A stretch of 64,000 bases of DNA from Pseudomonadota bacterium (GTDB lineage Bacteria > Pseudomonadota > Gammaproteobacteria > Burkholderiales > Rhodocyclaceae). This document shows positions 48,947-57,553 of this stretch, one piece after another. Position 1 is the first letter of the stretch. The number at the start of each line of letters is the position of its first letter. The stretch lies in the NCBI GenBank assembly GCA_008501585.1, contig QQUN01000039.1:27822-91821 (forward strand). Reading direction: 5' to 3'. The translations under genes were made by a program, and so were the position numbers. The notes under the pieces were generated by a model, which was given only the letters and a program-made list of their open reading frames with translations, ran no database searches and was not told the DNA's origin.

Positions 48947-49662
48947 GTCTGTTTCCGTTGCAACTGCGCGATGTGGTGTTCCGGCCCAATGGCCGCGCCG
49001 TGCTCGACGGGGTGGATCTCACTCTGTCGGGCGAAGGCATCACGGTGGTGCTCGGCCCCAACGGGGCGGGCAAGAGCGTGCTGCTGCGCACGATCTGCGG
49101 CCTGCTGGCACCGACCGGCGGGGTGATCGACTGGGGCAGCAGCGTGTTCGACCCGGCGGCGGTCGGCATGGTGTTCCAGCATCCGGTGATGCTGCGCAGC
49201 TCGGTGATCGACAACATTGCGCTGGGCCTGGTGCCGCGCGGTGTCGGCGCCCGCGAGCGGCGGCTGGCGGCGATGGCCATGCTCGACCAGATCGGGCTGG
49301 CGGACCGCGCCAACGACAACGCCCGGCAGTTGTCCGGCGGCGAGCAGCAACGCCTGGCGCTGGGGCGGGTGTGGCTGACCCGGCCGCGACTGCTGTTGCT
49401 CGACGAGCCCACCTCCAGCCTCGACCCGTCGGCGGTGGAGGCGGTGGAGCGCATCGTGCGGCAGATTCGCACCGAGGGCACCAAGATTTTAATGACAACG
49501 CATAATCTCGGGCAGGCGACACGCCTCGCAGATGATATTGTCTTTCTGGCCGGCGGCCGGGTGCGCGAGCATGTGCCGGTACGCCGCTTCTTTTCCCAAC
49601 CCGCCTCGGTGGAGGCGCGGCAGTTCATCCAAGGAGAACTCCCATGGCATCTGGCTTTCTGA
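48943..49662 (+). CDS. tupC: Tungstate ABC transporter ATP-binding protein
   Basis: The 239-residue ATPase has Walker A GPNGAGKS, signature LSGGEQQRL, Walker B LLLLDEP and the switch histidine in TTHNLGQA. There is no C-terminal molybdate-binding TOBE domain as in ModC, consistent with TupC. Its last 19 bp overlap the start of tupA, which has its own AAGGAG. Confidence 0.92.
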   Translation: MSLFPLQLRDVVFRPNGRAVLDGVDLTLSGEGITVVLGPNGAGKSVLLRTICGLLAPTGGVIDWGSSVFDPAAVGMVFQHPVMLRSSVIDNIALGLVPRGVGARERRLAAMAMLDQIGLADRANDNARQLSGGEQQRLALGRVWLTRPRLLLLDEPTSSLDPSAVEAVERIVRQIRTEGTKILMTTHNLGQATRLADDIVFLAGGRVREHVPVRRFFSQPASVEARQFIQGELPWHLAF

Positions 49663-50459
49663 AACGCATCCTGCCGGCATTGGCGCTGAGCGCCGCCGCG
49701 ATGACGGTGCACGCGGGCGAATCGATCACGCTGGCATCGACCACGTCGACCGAGAACTCCGGCCTGTTCGGCTACATCCTGCCGATCTTCGAGAAGGCCA
49801 GCGGCATCCAGGTCAAGGTGGTGGCGCTGGGCACCGGCCAGGCGCTGGATGTGGGCAAGCGTGGCGATGCCGATGCCTTGCTGGTGCACGATCGCGCCAA
49901 GGAAGAGGCCTTTGTCGCCGACGGCTTCGGCGCCTATCGCAAGGATGTGATGTACAACGACTTCGTCATCGTCGGCCCGGCGGCCGACCCGGCCGGCATT
50001 GCCTCGGCCAAGACGACGGACGAGGCCTTTGCCAGGATTGCCGACAGCGGCAGTGCCTTTGCCTCGCGCGCCGACCGCAGCGGCACCCATTCGGCCGAAC
50101 TGCGTTTCTGGAAGGCGGCCGGCAAGGCGCCGGAAGGCCAGGGCTGGTACAAGGCCTCGGGTTCGGGCATGGGTGCCACGCTCAACATGGCCGCCGGTGT
50201 GGGCGCCTACACGCTGAGCGATCGCGGCTCCTGGGCCAACTTCAAGAACCGCCAGGACCTGAAGATCCTGTTCCAGGGTGACCCGGCGCTGTACAACCCC
50301 TATGGCGTGATCCTGATCAACCCCGAGAAGCATCCGCATGTGAAGAAGGCCGCGGCGGAGACCTTCATCCACTGGATCACCTCCGACGCCGGACACCAGG
50401 CCATCGCCGACTACAAACTGCACGGCGAGCAGCTGTTCTTCCCGCTCAAGGCGAAGTAA
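49644..50459 (+). CDS. tupA: Tungstate-binding periplasmic protein
   Basis: The 271-residue exported protein has a signal peptide ending VHAG and, at residues 31-40, the ASTTSTENSGL stretch that marks TupA (TTTS-type oxyanion site) rather than ModA. Other conserved parts are GTGQALDVGKRGDADALLVHD, RSGTHSAELRFW and DPALYNPYGVI. It should capture tungstate with high affinity for TupBC. In this operon it is last, after permease and ATPase. The final 14 bp overlap the convergent PepSY gene. Confidence 0.93.
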   Translation: MASGFLKRILPALALSAAAMTVHAGESITLASTTSTENSGLFGYILPIFEKASGIQVKVVALGTGQALDVGKRGDADALLVHDRAKEEAFVADGFGAYRKDVMYNDFVIVGPAADPAGIASAKTTDEAFARIADSGSAFASRADRSGTHSAELRFWKAAGKAPEGQGWYKASGSGMGATLNMAAGVGAYTLSDRGSWANFKNRQDLKILFQGDPALYNPYGVILINPEKHPHVKKAAAETFIHWITSDAGHQAIADYKLHGEQLFFPLKAK

Positions 50460-51666
50460 GCCCCCCTTCCGGCAGGAGGGTTCCGGACGCCCGGCGCATG
50501 CGCCGGGCGCGTCGTTTGCGGGCCCAGATCACCACCCCGGTGACACTCAGCACGGCGATGGCCACGCCCAGCACCGACATCAATGCGCGGCCGGGGATGC
50601 CGATGATGCGCCCGGAGTGCAGCGGGAACATGGCCTGCAGGAACAGGTCGCCGGCCGAACCTGTCCCCGGCACATCAGCACCGAGCAGTTCGCCCGTGCG
50701 GCTGTCGAAGTACAGCCAGGGGTTGCCCAGGCCGACGTCGCCATGGGCGCGGCCGGGCTCATAGAAGCCGACGCCGTAGGCGCCAAACTGCGCCGAGTGG
50801 AAGATGCCGCCCATTGGTGTCGGCCAGCCGCGCGCCTGGCCGATGGCCTGTGCCAGGCCGGCGATGTCCTCCCGCGTGCGGCCCGGGGTGACCGGGGTGC
50901 CGTCGGGCGAGGGGCGGGCCAGCTCGAAGGGCGAGGGCGACAGCTCGGAGAACAGCGATACCACCGGCCGCATCACCTGCTCCTTGAGGTTCATCGATAC
51001 CGAGGTGATGGCGACCATCAGCACCAGCAGGAACAGCCAGGCGCCGCCCGAGCGGTGCAGGTCGAAGGTCAGCCGGTAGCCGCCGGCTTGCCAGCGGAAG
51101 GCGAAGCTGCGCCGCCAGCTGCCCAGGCTGGGAAACGCGATCCACATGGCGATGAGCGTGTCGATCACCCACACGATGCCGATCACCCCCATGAACAGGG
51201 TGCCCAGCGGCAAGGTGCCGATATCCGGCAAGTGCATGGTGTAGTGCAGCTTGTACAGGAAGGGCATCAGGTGGGCGCGGTCGAGGGCGATGCGCCCCCA
51301 TTCGCGGGTGCCCTGGATGTTGCCGCTGACCGGGTCGAGCATGACCTGGTTGAAGCCGAGTTCGAAGGGCGCACCGGTGGTCGGATCAATGCGCGGGTCG
51401 ACAAACACCGTCAGTGTGTGGCCCGCGTCCACATGCAGCGGCATAAAGCGCACCTGGAGCCGCGGGTCGGCGGCCTCGAGCCGGTTGGCCAGTTCGAGCG
51501 GGCTGAGCGGCGAGCCCGGTGAGGTGTTGTCGAACAGCGCCGGGTTGAGCCATTCGTCGATCTCGTGGTCCCACGAGATCAGCGCGCCGGTGAGCCCGGC
51601 GACGAACAGGAAGAGCGCCGTCGCCAGGCCCAACCAGCGATGAAGGGTGACCAGGATGGGGCGCAT
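50446..51666 (-). CDS. PepSY-associated inner-membrane protein
   Basis: The 406-residue protein has four transmembrane helices (about 8-30, 150-175, 205-225, 355-375) with large periplasmic loops, beginning LVTLHRWLGLATALFLFVAGLTGALISWDHE. This is the PepSY_TM layout found next to siderophore receptors, where it is thought to reduce or release iron in the periplasm; histidines near helix ends (LHRWLG, HRSGGAW) could bind haem. It lies 16 bp downstream of the TonB receptor gene, so the pair is an operon under the same likely iron control. Confidence 0.87.
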   Translation of the reverse strand: MRPILVTLHRWLGLATALFLFVAGLTGALISWDHEIDEWLNPALFDNTSPGSPLSPLELANRLEAADPRLQVRFMPLHVDAGHTLTVFVDPRIDPTTGAPFELGFNQVMLDPVSGNIQGTREWGRIALDRAHLMPFLYKLHYTMHLPDIGTLPLGTLFMGVIGIVWVIDTLIAMWIAFPSLGSWRRSFAFRWQAGGYRLTFDLHRSGGAWLFLLVLMVAITSVSMNLKEQVMRPVVSLFSELSPSPFELARPSPDGTPVTPGRTREDIAGLAQAIGQARGWPTPMGGIFHSAQFGAYGVGFYEPGRAHGDVGLGNPWLYFDSRTGELLGADVPGTGSAGDLFLQAMFPLHSGRIIGIPGRALMSVLGVAIAVLSVTGVVIWARKRRARRMRRASGTLLPEGGLTSP

Positions 51667-51682
51667 GTTGTCGAGGCTCCGT

Positions 51683-53827
51683 TCAGTAGGTCCAGTTGGC
51701 GGTAAGGCTCAGATTGCGGGGGGCGCCATAGTAGGACTGCGCCCAGTACAGGCTGGTGAGGTATTTCTCGTCGGTGGCGTTGTTGAGCTTGGCCGTCACG
51801 CTCAGGTGGCGGTTGATCTCGTAGCGCGCCATCAGGTCGATCAGGGCGTAGGCGGACTGGGTGACGCGGACGCTGCCCACCGTGGTGCTGACATCGTCTT
51901 GCCAGCGCAGCGTGGCGCCAAGCTTGAGGGCGTCGATCTGCGGCACGCGGTAGGTGGCCGAGGCGCGCAGCAGGCGGCGGGGGGTGTAGCGCAGGATGTC
52001 CTTGCCGTCTTCGCCTTCGAGGCTGAGCTGGGTGAAACCAACGCTGGCCTGCAGGCGCGGGGTGATCTGGCCGGCCAGATCGAACTGCACGCCGCGGGAC
52101 TCGGCATCGACGCCGCGGTAGAAGGTGGTCGGCCCGACGGTGCCGGCGGCTTCGGCGAGGTTGTTCTGCTGTGTCCGGAACAACGCCAGCGAGCTGGTGA
52201 GCTGGCCGTCCAGGAAGGCGGCCTTCAGCCCGATCTCCTGGCTGCTGCCTTCGACCGGATCGAGGAAATCGCCATTGCGGTCGACCTCGTGTTGCGGGGT
52301 GAAGATCTCGGTGTGGCTGGCATACACCGACCAGTGCTTGTCGAGGTCGTACACCGCACCCAGGTAGGGGCTGACGGCGTCGGCCTTGGCATGGCGCCCG
52401 ATGCTGTACGAGATGCCGTCGCTGCGTGCCTGGGTGCTGCGCGCGCCGAGAATGAGCTTGAGTGTGTCGGAGAGATTGAGCCGGGTGGCGGCGTAGAGGC
52501 TGCGTTGGGTGTGGGTGAAGTCGCTGCCGTTGGTCGAGGCGTCGAAGGCGGGCATCGGGTAGCTGCCGTCCCAGCCGGCCAGCGGCGGCAGCGCGGTGCC
52601 GATGCCCTGGCCGTAGTCGGAGCGGTCTTCGAGTTCGGCGCGCGACCAGCTGGTGCCGAGGGTCAGCTCATGTCGCCGGCCACCGAGGTCGAAACCGCCA
52701 CTGAGTTGCACATCGGCGAGGTTCTGTGTGCTGTTGGCTTCATAGCGCGAGGGGTAGGCGTACAGGCCGAGCTCGGTGGTCTTGTCGGGCGTGCCATAGA
52801 CATAGAACAGGGCGCCATTGGAATCCAGCCGGGTGTGGGTGAGCACGGCCCGGGCCGTCCAGCCGTTGCCGAAATCGTGGGTCAGCTCGGAGAACACGGT
52901 GTCGGTCTGCGAATCCCAGTAGGCCCAGTCGGCGGCGGTGCTGGTGGAGACGTCGAAGTCGGTGCGGCTGCCGTCGGTATACACCAGCGGCAGGGCGCCC
53001 CACAGCGGCGACCGGGTGTCGTTGCGCTGGTGGCTGGCGCCGAGCGCGAGGAGGGTGTTGGGGCCGAGGTCGGCCTCGAGCACGCCGTAGAACACCTGCT
53101 TGCGCTGGCCGTAGCGGTCGAGGTAGGAGTCGCTGTCTTCCAGCGCGGTGACCAGACGCGCGCGGACGGTGCCGGCGGCGCTCAGCGGCACGGAGACATC
53201 GCCTTCGAGGCGATGACGGTCCCAGGCGCCGGCGGTGACACCGACCTTGGCCGCGAAATCCGGCCCCGGGCGCTTGCGGACGAAGTTGATGGTTGCCGAG
53301 GGCTGGCCGGTGGCGGTCATCAGGCCGTTGGCGCCGTAGAGGGACTCGATACGGTCGTAGATGACGGTGTCGAGGTCGCCACTGACGTTGCCGTAAATGA
53401 AGGGCACTCCGGTGCCGTCCACCTGGAAGTTGGTGACCGCGAAACCGCGGGCGGTGTAATAGGTGCGGTCGGTCTCGACCCGTTCGACAACAATGCCCGC
53501 GGAGGCGGCCAGGGCGTCGTTGACGCTGCTCAGGCCAAAATCATCCATGTGCTGGCGGGTCATCACCGACACGGTCTGCGGCGTGTCGCGCAGTGTCAGG
53601 TCGAGGCCGGTGGCGCTGCGGCTGCGGGCCGAGGTGTACAGCCCGGTGCGCTCCGACGGTGTGGCGCCGCCATCGGCCGCGGTGACGGTCACCGTTCCGA
53701 GCTGGCGCTCAGCGGCGGTGTCGGCCGCGGGGGCGGCGAAGGCGCTGCCGGCACACAGCAGGGCGGACATGATGGAAACAGGATGCGGCCGAAATGTCGG
53801 CCGCAGGCGGTATGCAGACACCCGCAT
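51683..53827 (-). CDS. TonB-dependent siderophore receptor
   Basis: The 714-residue outer-membrane receptor has a signal peptide (about 1-32), a plug (LRDTPQTVSVMTRQHMDDF, RGFAVTNFQVDGTGVP, IESLYGANGLMTATGQPSATINFVRKRP) and a barrel ending in WTY. The plug resembles FhuE/FpvA-type ferric siderophore receptors. GGGAGA precedes the ATG. A Fur-box-like sequence lies about 100 bp upstream, so iron repression is likely. It is co-directional with the PepSY membrane protein gene. Confidence 0.93.
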   Translation of the reverse strand: MRVSAYRLRPTFRPHPVSIMSALLCAGSAFAAPAADTAAERQLGTVTVTAADGGATPSERTGLYTSARSRSATGLDLTLRDTPQTVSVMTRQHMDDFGLSSVNDALAASAGIVVERVETDRTYYTARGFAVTNFQVDGTGVPFIYGNVSGDLDTVIYDRIESLYGANGLMTATGQPSATINFVRKRPGPDFAAKVGVTAGAWDRHRLEGDVSVPLSAAGTVRARLVTALEDSDSYLDRYGQRKQVFYGVLEADLGPNTLLALGASHQRNDTRSPLWGALPLVYTDGSRTDFDVSTSTAADWAYWDSQTDTVFSELTHDFGNGWTARAVLTHTRLDSNGALFYVYGTPDKTTELGLYAYPSRYEANSTQNLADVQLSGGFDLGGRRHELTLGTSWSRAELEDRSDYGQGIGTALPPLAGWDGSYPMPAFDASTNGSDFTHTQRSLYAATRLNLSDTLKLILGARSTQARSDGISYSIGRHAKADAVSPYLGAVYDLDKHWSVYASHTEIFTPQHEVDRNGDFLDPVEGSSQEIGLKAAFLDGQLTSSLALFRTQQNNLAEAAGTVGPTTFYRGVDAESRGVQFDLAGQITPRLQASVGFTQLSLEGEDGKDILRYTPRRLLRASATYRVPQIDALKLGATLRWQDDVSTTVGSVRVTQSAYALIDLMARYEINRHLSVTAKLNNATDEKYLTSLYWAQSYYGAPRNLSLTANWTY

Positions 53828-53926
53828 GTGGATCTCCCAGGGGTTGAAAGAACAGCTTGCTTCCTGAGGAGAGAGTCCGTGGGTGGCTGGCCGTGAAAAT
53901 GAAGGCGGAGCTTACACGAAATATAT

Positions 53927-53947
53927 AGAAATGAGAACCATTCGTAT
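53927..53947 (-). promoter_or_regulatory. Fur-box-like operator
   Basis: Read on the minus strand the 21 bp contain AAATACGAATGGTTCTCATT, close to the usual GATAATGATAATCATTATC-type consensus with its AAT/ATTCTCATT half. It sits 100 bp before the TonB receptor start. Confidence 0.7.
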
Positions 53948-53980
53948 TTAATTGGGCCGCCGGGGCGAAGTGGGGGTGTA

Positions 53981-54014
53981 TGAAAAAACAAACCCCTGCC
54001 GAGGCAGGGGTTTG
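53981..54014 (-). terminator. Rho-independent terminator of dctPQM
   Basis: A 12-bp perfect stem (53989-54000 with 54003-54014) is followed on the minus strand by TTTTTT. Confidence 0.93.
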
Positions 54015-54034
54015 ATCGCAGGGTGCGGCGCGGC

Positions 54035-55396
54035 TTACTTGATGATGACTTCCGGCCCCATCATCAGCGTCGGCAGCCAGGTCGAGACCCAGGGCACGTA
54101 GGTGACGATGATCAGGAAGAGCATCATGATCGCCACCCACGGCAGGGCGGCCTTGACCACGCTCATGACCGACATCTTCGCCACGCCCGCCGTCACGAAG
54201 AGGTTGAGGCCGACCGGTGGCGTGATCATGCCGATCTCCATGTTCACCACCATGATGATGCCCAGGTGGATCGGGTCGATGCCCAGCTGGATGGCGATCG
54301 GGAACACGAGCGGTGCCACGATGATCAGCAGGCCCGACGGCTCCATGAACTGACCGCCGATGAGCAGGATGATGTTGACCACGATGAGGAAGGCGATCGG
54401 GCCGAAGCCGGCACCGAGCATGGCTTCGGTGATGGCCTGCGGGATGCGCTCCTCGGTCAGCACATGCTTGAGGATGATCGCGTTGGCGATCACGAACATC
54501 AGCATGATGGTCAGCTTGCCGGCCTCGAACAGCGTGTGCTTGGTGTCCGGGTGCCAGAACACCTCGACGACCTTGATCAGCGGATTACGACGGTTGTTCT
54601 CGTCGGCAAACGGCCCCATGTCCTTGTAGACATAGTTGGCGATCAGGAAGGCGTAGACCGCAGCCACGGCAGCGGCTTCGGTCGGCGTGAAGATGCCGCC
54701 GTAGATACCGCCCAGGATGATGACGATCAGGAACAGGCCCCAGGCTGCGTCACGCGCGGCGCCGAACACCTCGCCCCAGCCGGGGAAGGGCTGCTTGGGC
54801 AGGTTCTTGACGCGGGCGGCGATGTAGATCGCGATGATCAGCATCAGGCCGGCGAGCAGGCCGGGGATGACACCACCGAGGAACATCCGGCCGACCGACA
54901 CGTCGGTGGCGGCGGAGTACACCACCATCACGATCGACGGCGGAATCAGGATGCCCAGCGTACCGGCGTTACAGATCAGGCCGGCGGCAAATTCCTTTTT
55001 GTAGCCTGCCTGCACCATGCCGGCGATCACGATGGAGCCGATGGCCACCACGGTGGCGGGCGAGGAACCCGACAGCGCGGCGAACATCATGCAGGCCACC
55101 ACCGAGGCAATGCCCAGGCCACCACGGATGGAGCCGACCAGCGCAATGGCGAAACGGATGATCCGGTTGGCGACGCCGCCGGTCGACATGAAGCTGGAGG
55201 CGAGGATGAAGAAGGGAATCGCCAGCAGCGTGTAGTGCCCGTCGAAGGCGGTAAACAGGGTTTGTGCGACGCCGCCCAGCGAGGCGTCCGAATGCATCAT
55301 CAGGAACAGGACGCTCGACAGACCCAGAGAGATCGCGATGGGCACGCCAATCAGCATGAAGCCGATGACCATGCCAAAGAGAATCAGGATATCCAT
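54035..55396 (-). CDS. dctM: TRAP transporter large permease DctM
   Basis: The 453-residue membrane protein has about 12 hydrophobic helices. The opening GMVIGFMLIGVPIAISLGLSS, the mid-chain GTLGILIPPSIVMVVYSAATD motif, and ALSGSSPATVVAIGSI are typical of DctM. It is the sodium-driven carrier of the system. AAGGAGC precedes the ATG. dctQ ends 3 bp upstream. Substrates are probably C4-dicarboxylates or related acids. Confidence 0.94.
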   Translation of the reverse strand: MDILILFGMVIGFMLIGVPIAISLGLSSVLFLMMHSDASLGGVAQTLFTAFDGHYTLLAIPFFILASSFMSTGGVANRIIRFAIALVGSIRGGLGIASVVACMMFAALSGSSPATVVAIGSIVIAGMVQAGYKKEFAAGLICNAGTLGILIPPSIVMVVYSAATDVSVGRMFLGGVIPGLLAGLMLIIAIYIAARVKNLPKQPFPGWGEVFGAARDAAWGLFLIVIILGGIYGGIFTPTEAAAVAAVYAFLIANYVYKDMGPFADENNRRNPLIKVVEVFWHPDTKHTLFEAGKLTIMLMFVIANAIILKHVLTEERIPQAITEAMLGAGFGPIAFLIVVNIILLIGGQFMEPSGLLIIVAPLVFPIAIQLGIDPIHLGIIMVVNMEIGMITPPVGLNLFVTAGVAKMSVMSVVKAALPWVAIMMLFLIIVTYVPWVSTWLPTLMMGPEVIIK

Positions 55397-55399
55397 GGA

Positions 55400-56089
55400 T
55401 CAGTGCTCCTTGTTCTTGTCTTGTGCGGCGCCGTTCATCTTGGCGATGGCACGATCCGAGTTGTGATGGTGGCCGTCGGCGTGCGCGTCGGTGGCGTCTT
55501 CGAGCATGTCTTCCACTTCGTGCGCGGCGATGATCGAATCGCGCTTGTTGGTCAGCACGTCGTAACCGGCCTGCAGCAGGCGGAAGACCAGCAGGGCCAT
55601 GCCCAGCGGCAGTGCGAAGTAGGTGACGAAGCGCGGCATCTTCTCGTAGGCCTCGCCTTCGTTGATGATCGGGCCGATCCAGGCGAGGAAGCCCGGCACC
55701 GGGATGTCATCGGTTTCCATCCAGATGCGATCGGTAGCGAACGGAATCCAGTAATCCCACGCGCCCTTGAGCAGCAGCAAGGCAAAGAGCAGGCTCGAAG
55801 CGACGGCCAGGATGGCAAAAAGCTTTTTTACCGGAGGCGGCAGCAGGTTGATGATGACGTCGACACCGATGTGGAACCGTTTCTTGACGCCATAGGCGGC
55901 GCCGACGAGGCCCAGCCAGGCGAACAGAATGACGGTCAGTTCCAGTGCCCACAAAATATTGCTGTTGAAGACATAGCGCGCCACCACGTTGGCGAACGTG
56001 ATGAGCGTCATGAGTCCCAACGTGATCGCGATGAACGACTCTTCGATGTGCTCGACGATCTGGGACAAGCGGCTCGGTTCTCCGGTCAT
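55400..56089 (-). CDS. dctQ: TRAP transporter small permease DctQ
   Basis: The 229-residue protein has four hydrophobic helices and is longer than usual because of a histidine-rich, charged C-terminal tail (ATDAHADGHHHNSD). Early motifs FIAITLGLMTLITFANVVARY and LFAWLGLVGAAYGVKKRFHIGVD are typical of DctQ. The histidine tail might bind metal, but its role is unknown. GGAGAGGGAG precedes the ATG. It is the second gene of dctPQM. Confidence 0.9.
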   Translation of the reverse strand: MTGEPSRLSQIVEHIEESFIAITLGLMTLITFANVVARYVFNSNILWALELTVILFAWLGLVGAAYGVKKRFHIGVDVIINLLPPPVKKLFAILAVASSLLFALLLLKGAWDYWIPFATDRIWMETDDIPVPGFLAWIGPIINEGEAYEKMPRFVTYFALPLGMALLVFRLLQAGYDVLTNKRDSIIAAHEVEDMLEDATDAHADGHHHNSDRAIAKMNGAAQDKNKEH

Positions 56090-56171
56090 CTCCCTCTCCG
56101 TTTTATCTAGGTTTGAGCCAAAAATATGCGCGGGGAGCGAGGCTCGCCGCGCACAGGGTTGGCGCTGAGTC

Positions 56172-56191
56172 GGGGCGCCCGGAGGCGCCCC
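56172..56191 (-). promoter_or_regulatory. Hairpin between dctP and dctQ
   Basis: A perfect 8-bp GC stem (56172-56179 with 56184-56191) lies 7 bp after the dctP stop, without a T-run. It probably stabilises the dctP message or attenuates read-through so that the binding protein is made in excess. Confidence 0.7.
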
Positions 56192-56198
56192 GGCGGGC

Positions 56199-57200
56199 TT
56201 AGCCCTTGTTGGCCTTCAGAGCGGCTTCCATCAGATCGGTACCGATGTCGCCTTCGAACTTCTTCCACACCGGCTTCATGGCTTCCACCCAGGCCTGACG
56301 CTGCTCGGGGGTCAGCTTGCGGACGGTCGAGCCGGCCTCGATGACTTTCTGGCGGTTCTCTTCGTCGACCTTCTTCACGGCAGCATTACGCTCCTTGCTG
56401 ACTTCGCCGACGATCTTCATGAACTGCTCACGCACTTCCGGCTTCAGGCTCTTGAGCCATTCGGTCGAGGTGACCAGCATGTAGTCGAGCACGCCATGGT
56501 CGGTTTCGGTGATGCCGTCCTGCACTTCGAAGAACTTCTGGCCGTAGATGTTGGACCAGGGGTTCTCGCAGCCGTCGATGGTCTTGGTCTGCAGCGCGCC
56601 GTACACTTCGCTGAAGGCCATTTTCTGCGGGTTGGCACCGAGGGCTTCGAACTGGGCCACCAGCACGTCGGAGGCCTGCACGCGGAACTTCAGGCCCTTG
56701 GCGTCTTCCGGCGTGAGCAGCGGCTTGTTGGCCGACAGCTGCTTCATGCCGTTGTGCCAGAAGGCCAGACCCTGCAGGCCGCGGCGCTGCATCGAGTCCT
56801 TCAGCTTCTGACCGTCGGCCGACTGCTGGAAGCGGTCGATGGCGTCGATGTCGTCAAACAGGAAGGGCAGGTCGAAGATGCGGAACTTCTTGGTGAATTT
56901 CTCGAACTTCGACAGCGACGGCGCGGCCAGTTGCAGGTCGCCGTTGAGCATGGCCTCGAGTTCCTTGTCGTCACCGTAGAGGCTGGAGTTCGGATACACC
57001 TGCATGCAGGCCTTGCCGTTCATTTCCTCGTTGACGCGCTTGGCCAGCAGCTCGGCAGCAATCCCTTTCGGGTGCTTGTCGGTGTTGGTCACATGGCTGA
57101 ACTTGATGACGATCTCGCCGTCATCACAATTGGCCTGGGCAACCCCGACCTGGCCGGCCAGAAGGGCGGCTGCTGCCACTGCGATTACATGTTTGCGCAT
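56199..57200 (-). CDS. dctP: TRAP transporter substrate-binding protein DctP
   Basis: The 333-residue periplasmic protein has a signal peptide (to about residue 23, AQAN). The DctP fold shows IVIKFSHVTNTDKHPKG, SLSKFEKFTKKFRIFDLPFLF, and the carboxylate-binding arginine region LKFRVQASDVLVAQFEALGA, as well as SEVYGALQTKTIDGCENPWSN. It delivers dicarboxylate-type substrates to DctQM. GGAGGAG precedes the ATG. An 8-bp inverted repeat lies about 70-90 bp upstream. Confidence 0.94.
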   Translation of the reverse strand: MRKHVIAVAAAALLAGQVGVAQANCDDGEIVIKFSHVTNTDKHPKGIAAELLAKRVNEEMNGKACMQVYPNSSLYGDDKELEAMLNGDLQLAAPSLSKFEKFTKKFRIFDLPFLFDDIDAIDRFQQSADGQKLKDSMQRRGLQGLAFWHNGMKQLSANKPLLTPEDAKGLKFRVQASDVLVAQFEALGANPQKMAFSEVYGALQTKTIDGCENPWSNIYGQKFFEVQDGITETDHGVLDYMLVTSTEWLKSLKPEVREQFMKIVGEVSKERNAAVKKVDEENRQKVIEAGSTVRKLTPEQRQAWVEAMKPVWKKFEGDIGTDLMEAALKANKG

Positions 57201-57268
57201 TTGGACTCCTCCACTACGTTATTTAGGTCATGCCCGGATTGTCTCCATCCGGCCACGCCACCTTAGGT

Positions 57269-57290
57269 TCGTGACCTCCTCCGGTCACGA
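57269..57290. promoter_or_regulatory. Inverted repeat in the dctP upstream region
   Basis: TCGTGACC (57269-57276) and GGTCACGA (57283-57290) form a perfect dyad with a 6-bp spacer. Such dyads are typical operator sites; a GntR- or two-component-type regulator could bind here, but none is encoded nearby. Confidence 0.5.
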
Positions 57291-57492
57291 CGAACCCGTG
57301 TCGATGCATTGGGCTTGAGCATAGTGTGCCAAAGCGCGCGACAGCGAAATACGTAATGTCACTTATGGGTATAGCGGCTTTTTGCGGTCGCTGCCGGCCG
57401 GTGTGCCCCGTGCGGAGCGATGCCTTGATGCGGATCAGGTGGCACGCGGTTTATTGCGCCCGGCAGAACAAACCAGAGCGTTTTGATGGTCT

Positions 57493-57540
57493 GGCGCCCG
57501 GGGGCGCCGGCCTCGCCCGGCGGCGGTGTCCGGGCGAGGC
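57493..57540 (-). terminator. Double hairpin downstream of megL
   Basis: Right after the megL stop (14 bp) an 11-bp perfect stem occurs (57510-57520 with 57530-57540), next to a second one (57493-57499 with 57502-57508). T-runs are absent, so termination would be rho-assisted or the structures protect the 3' end. Confidence 0.65.
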
Positions 57541-57553
57541 GGGTGTGGCGCGG

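Larger units (their letters stand above)
57201..57553. other. Intergenic region dctP / megL, no gene seen
   Basis: These 353 bp contain the dctP promoter side, an 8-bp palindrome (57269-57290), about 120 bp with no obvious feature (57320-57480), and a double hairpin next to the megL stop. No ORF has support. Confidence 0.6.
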
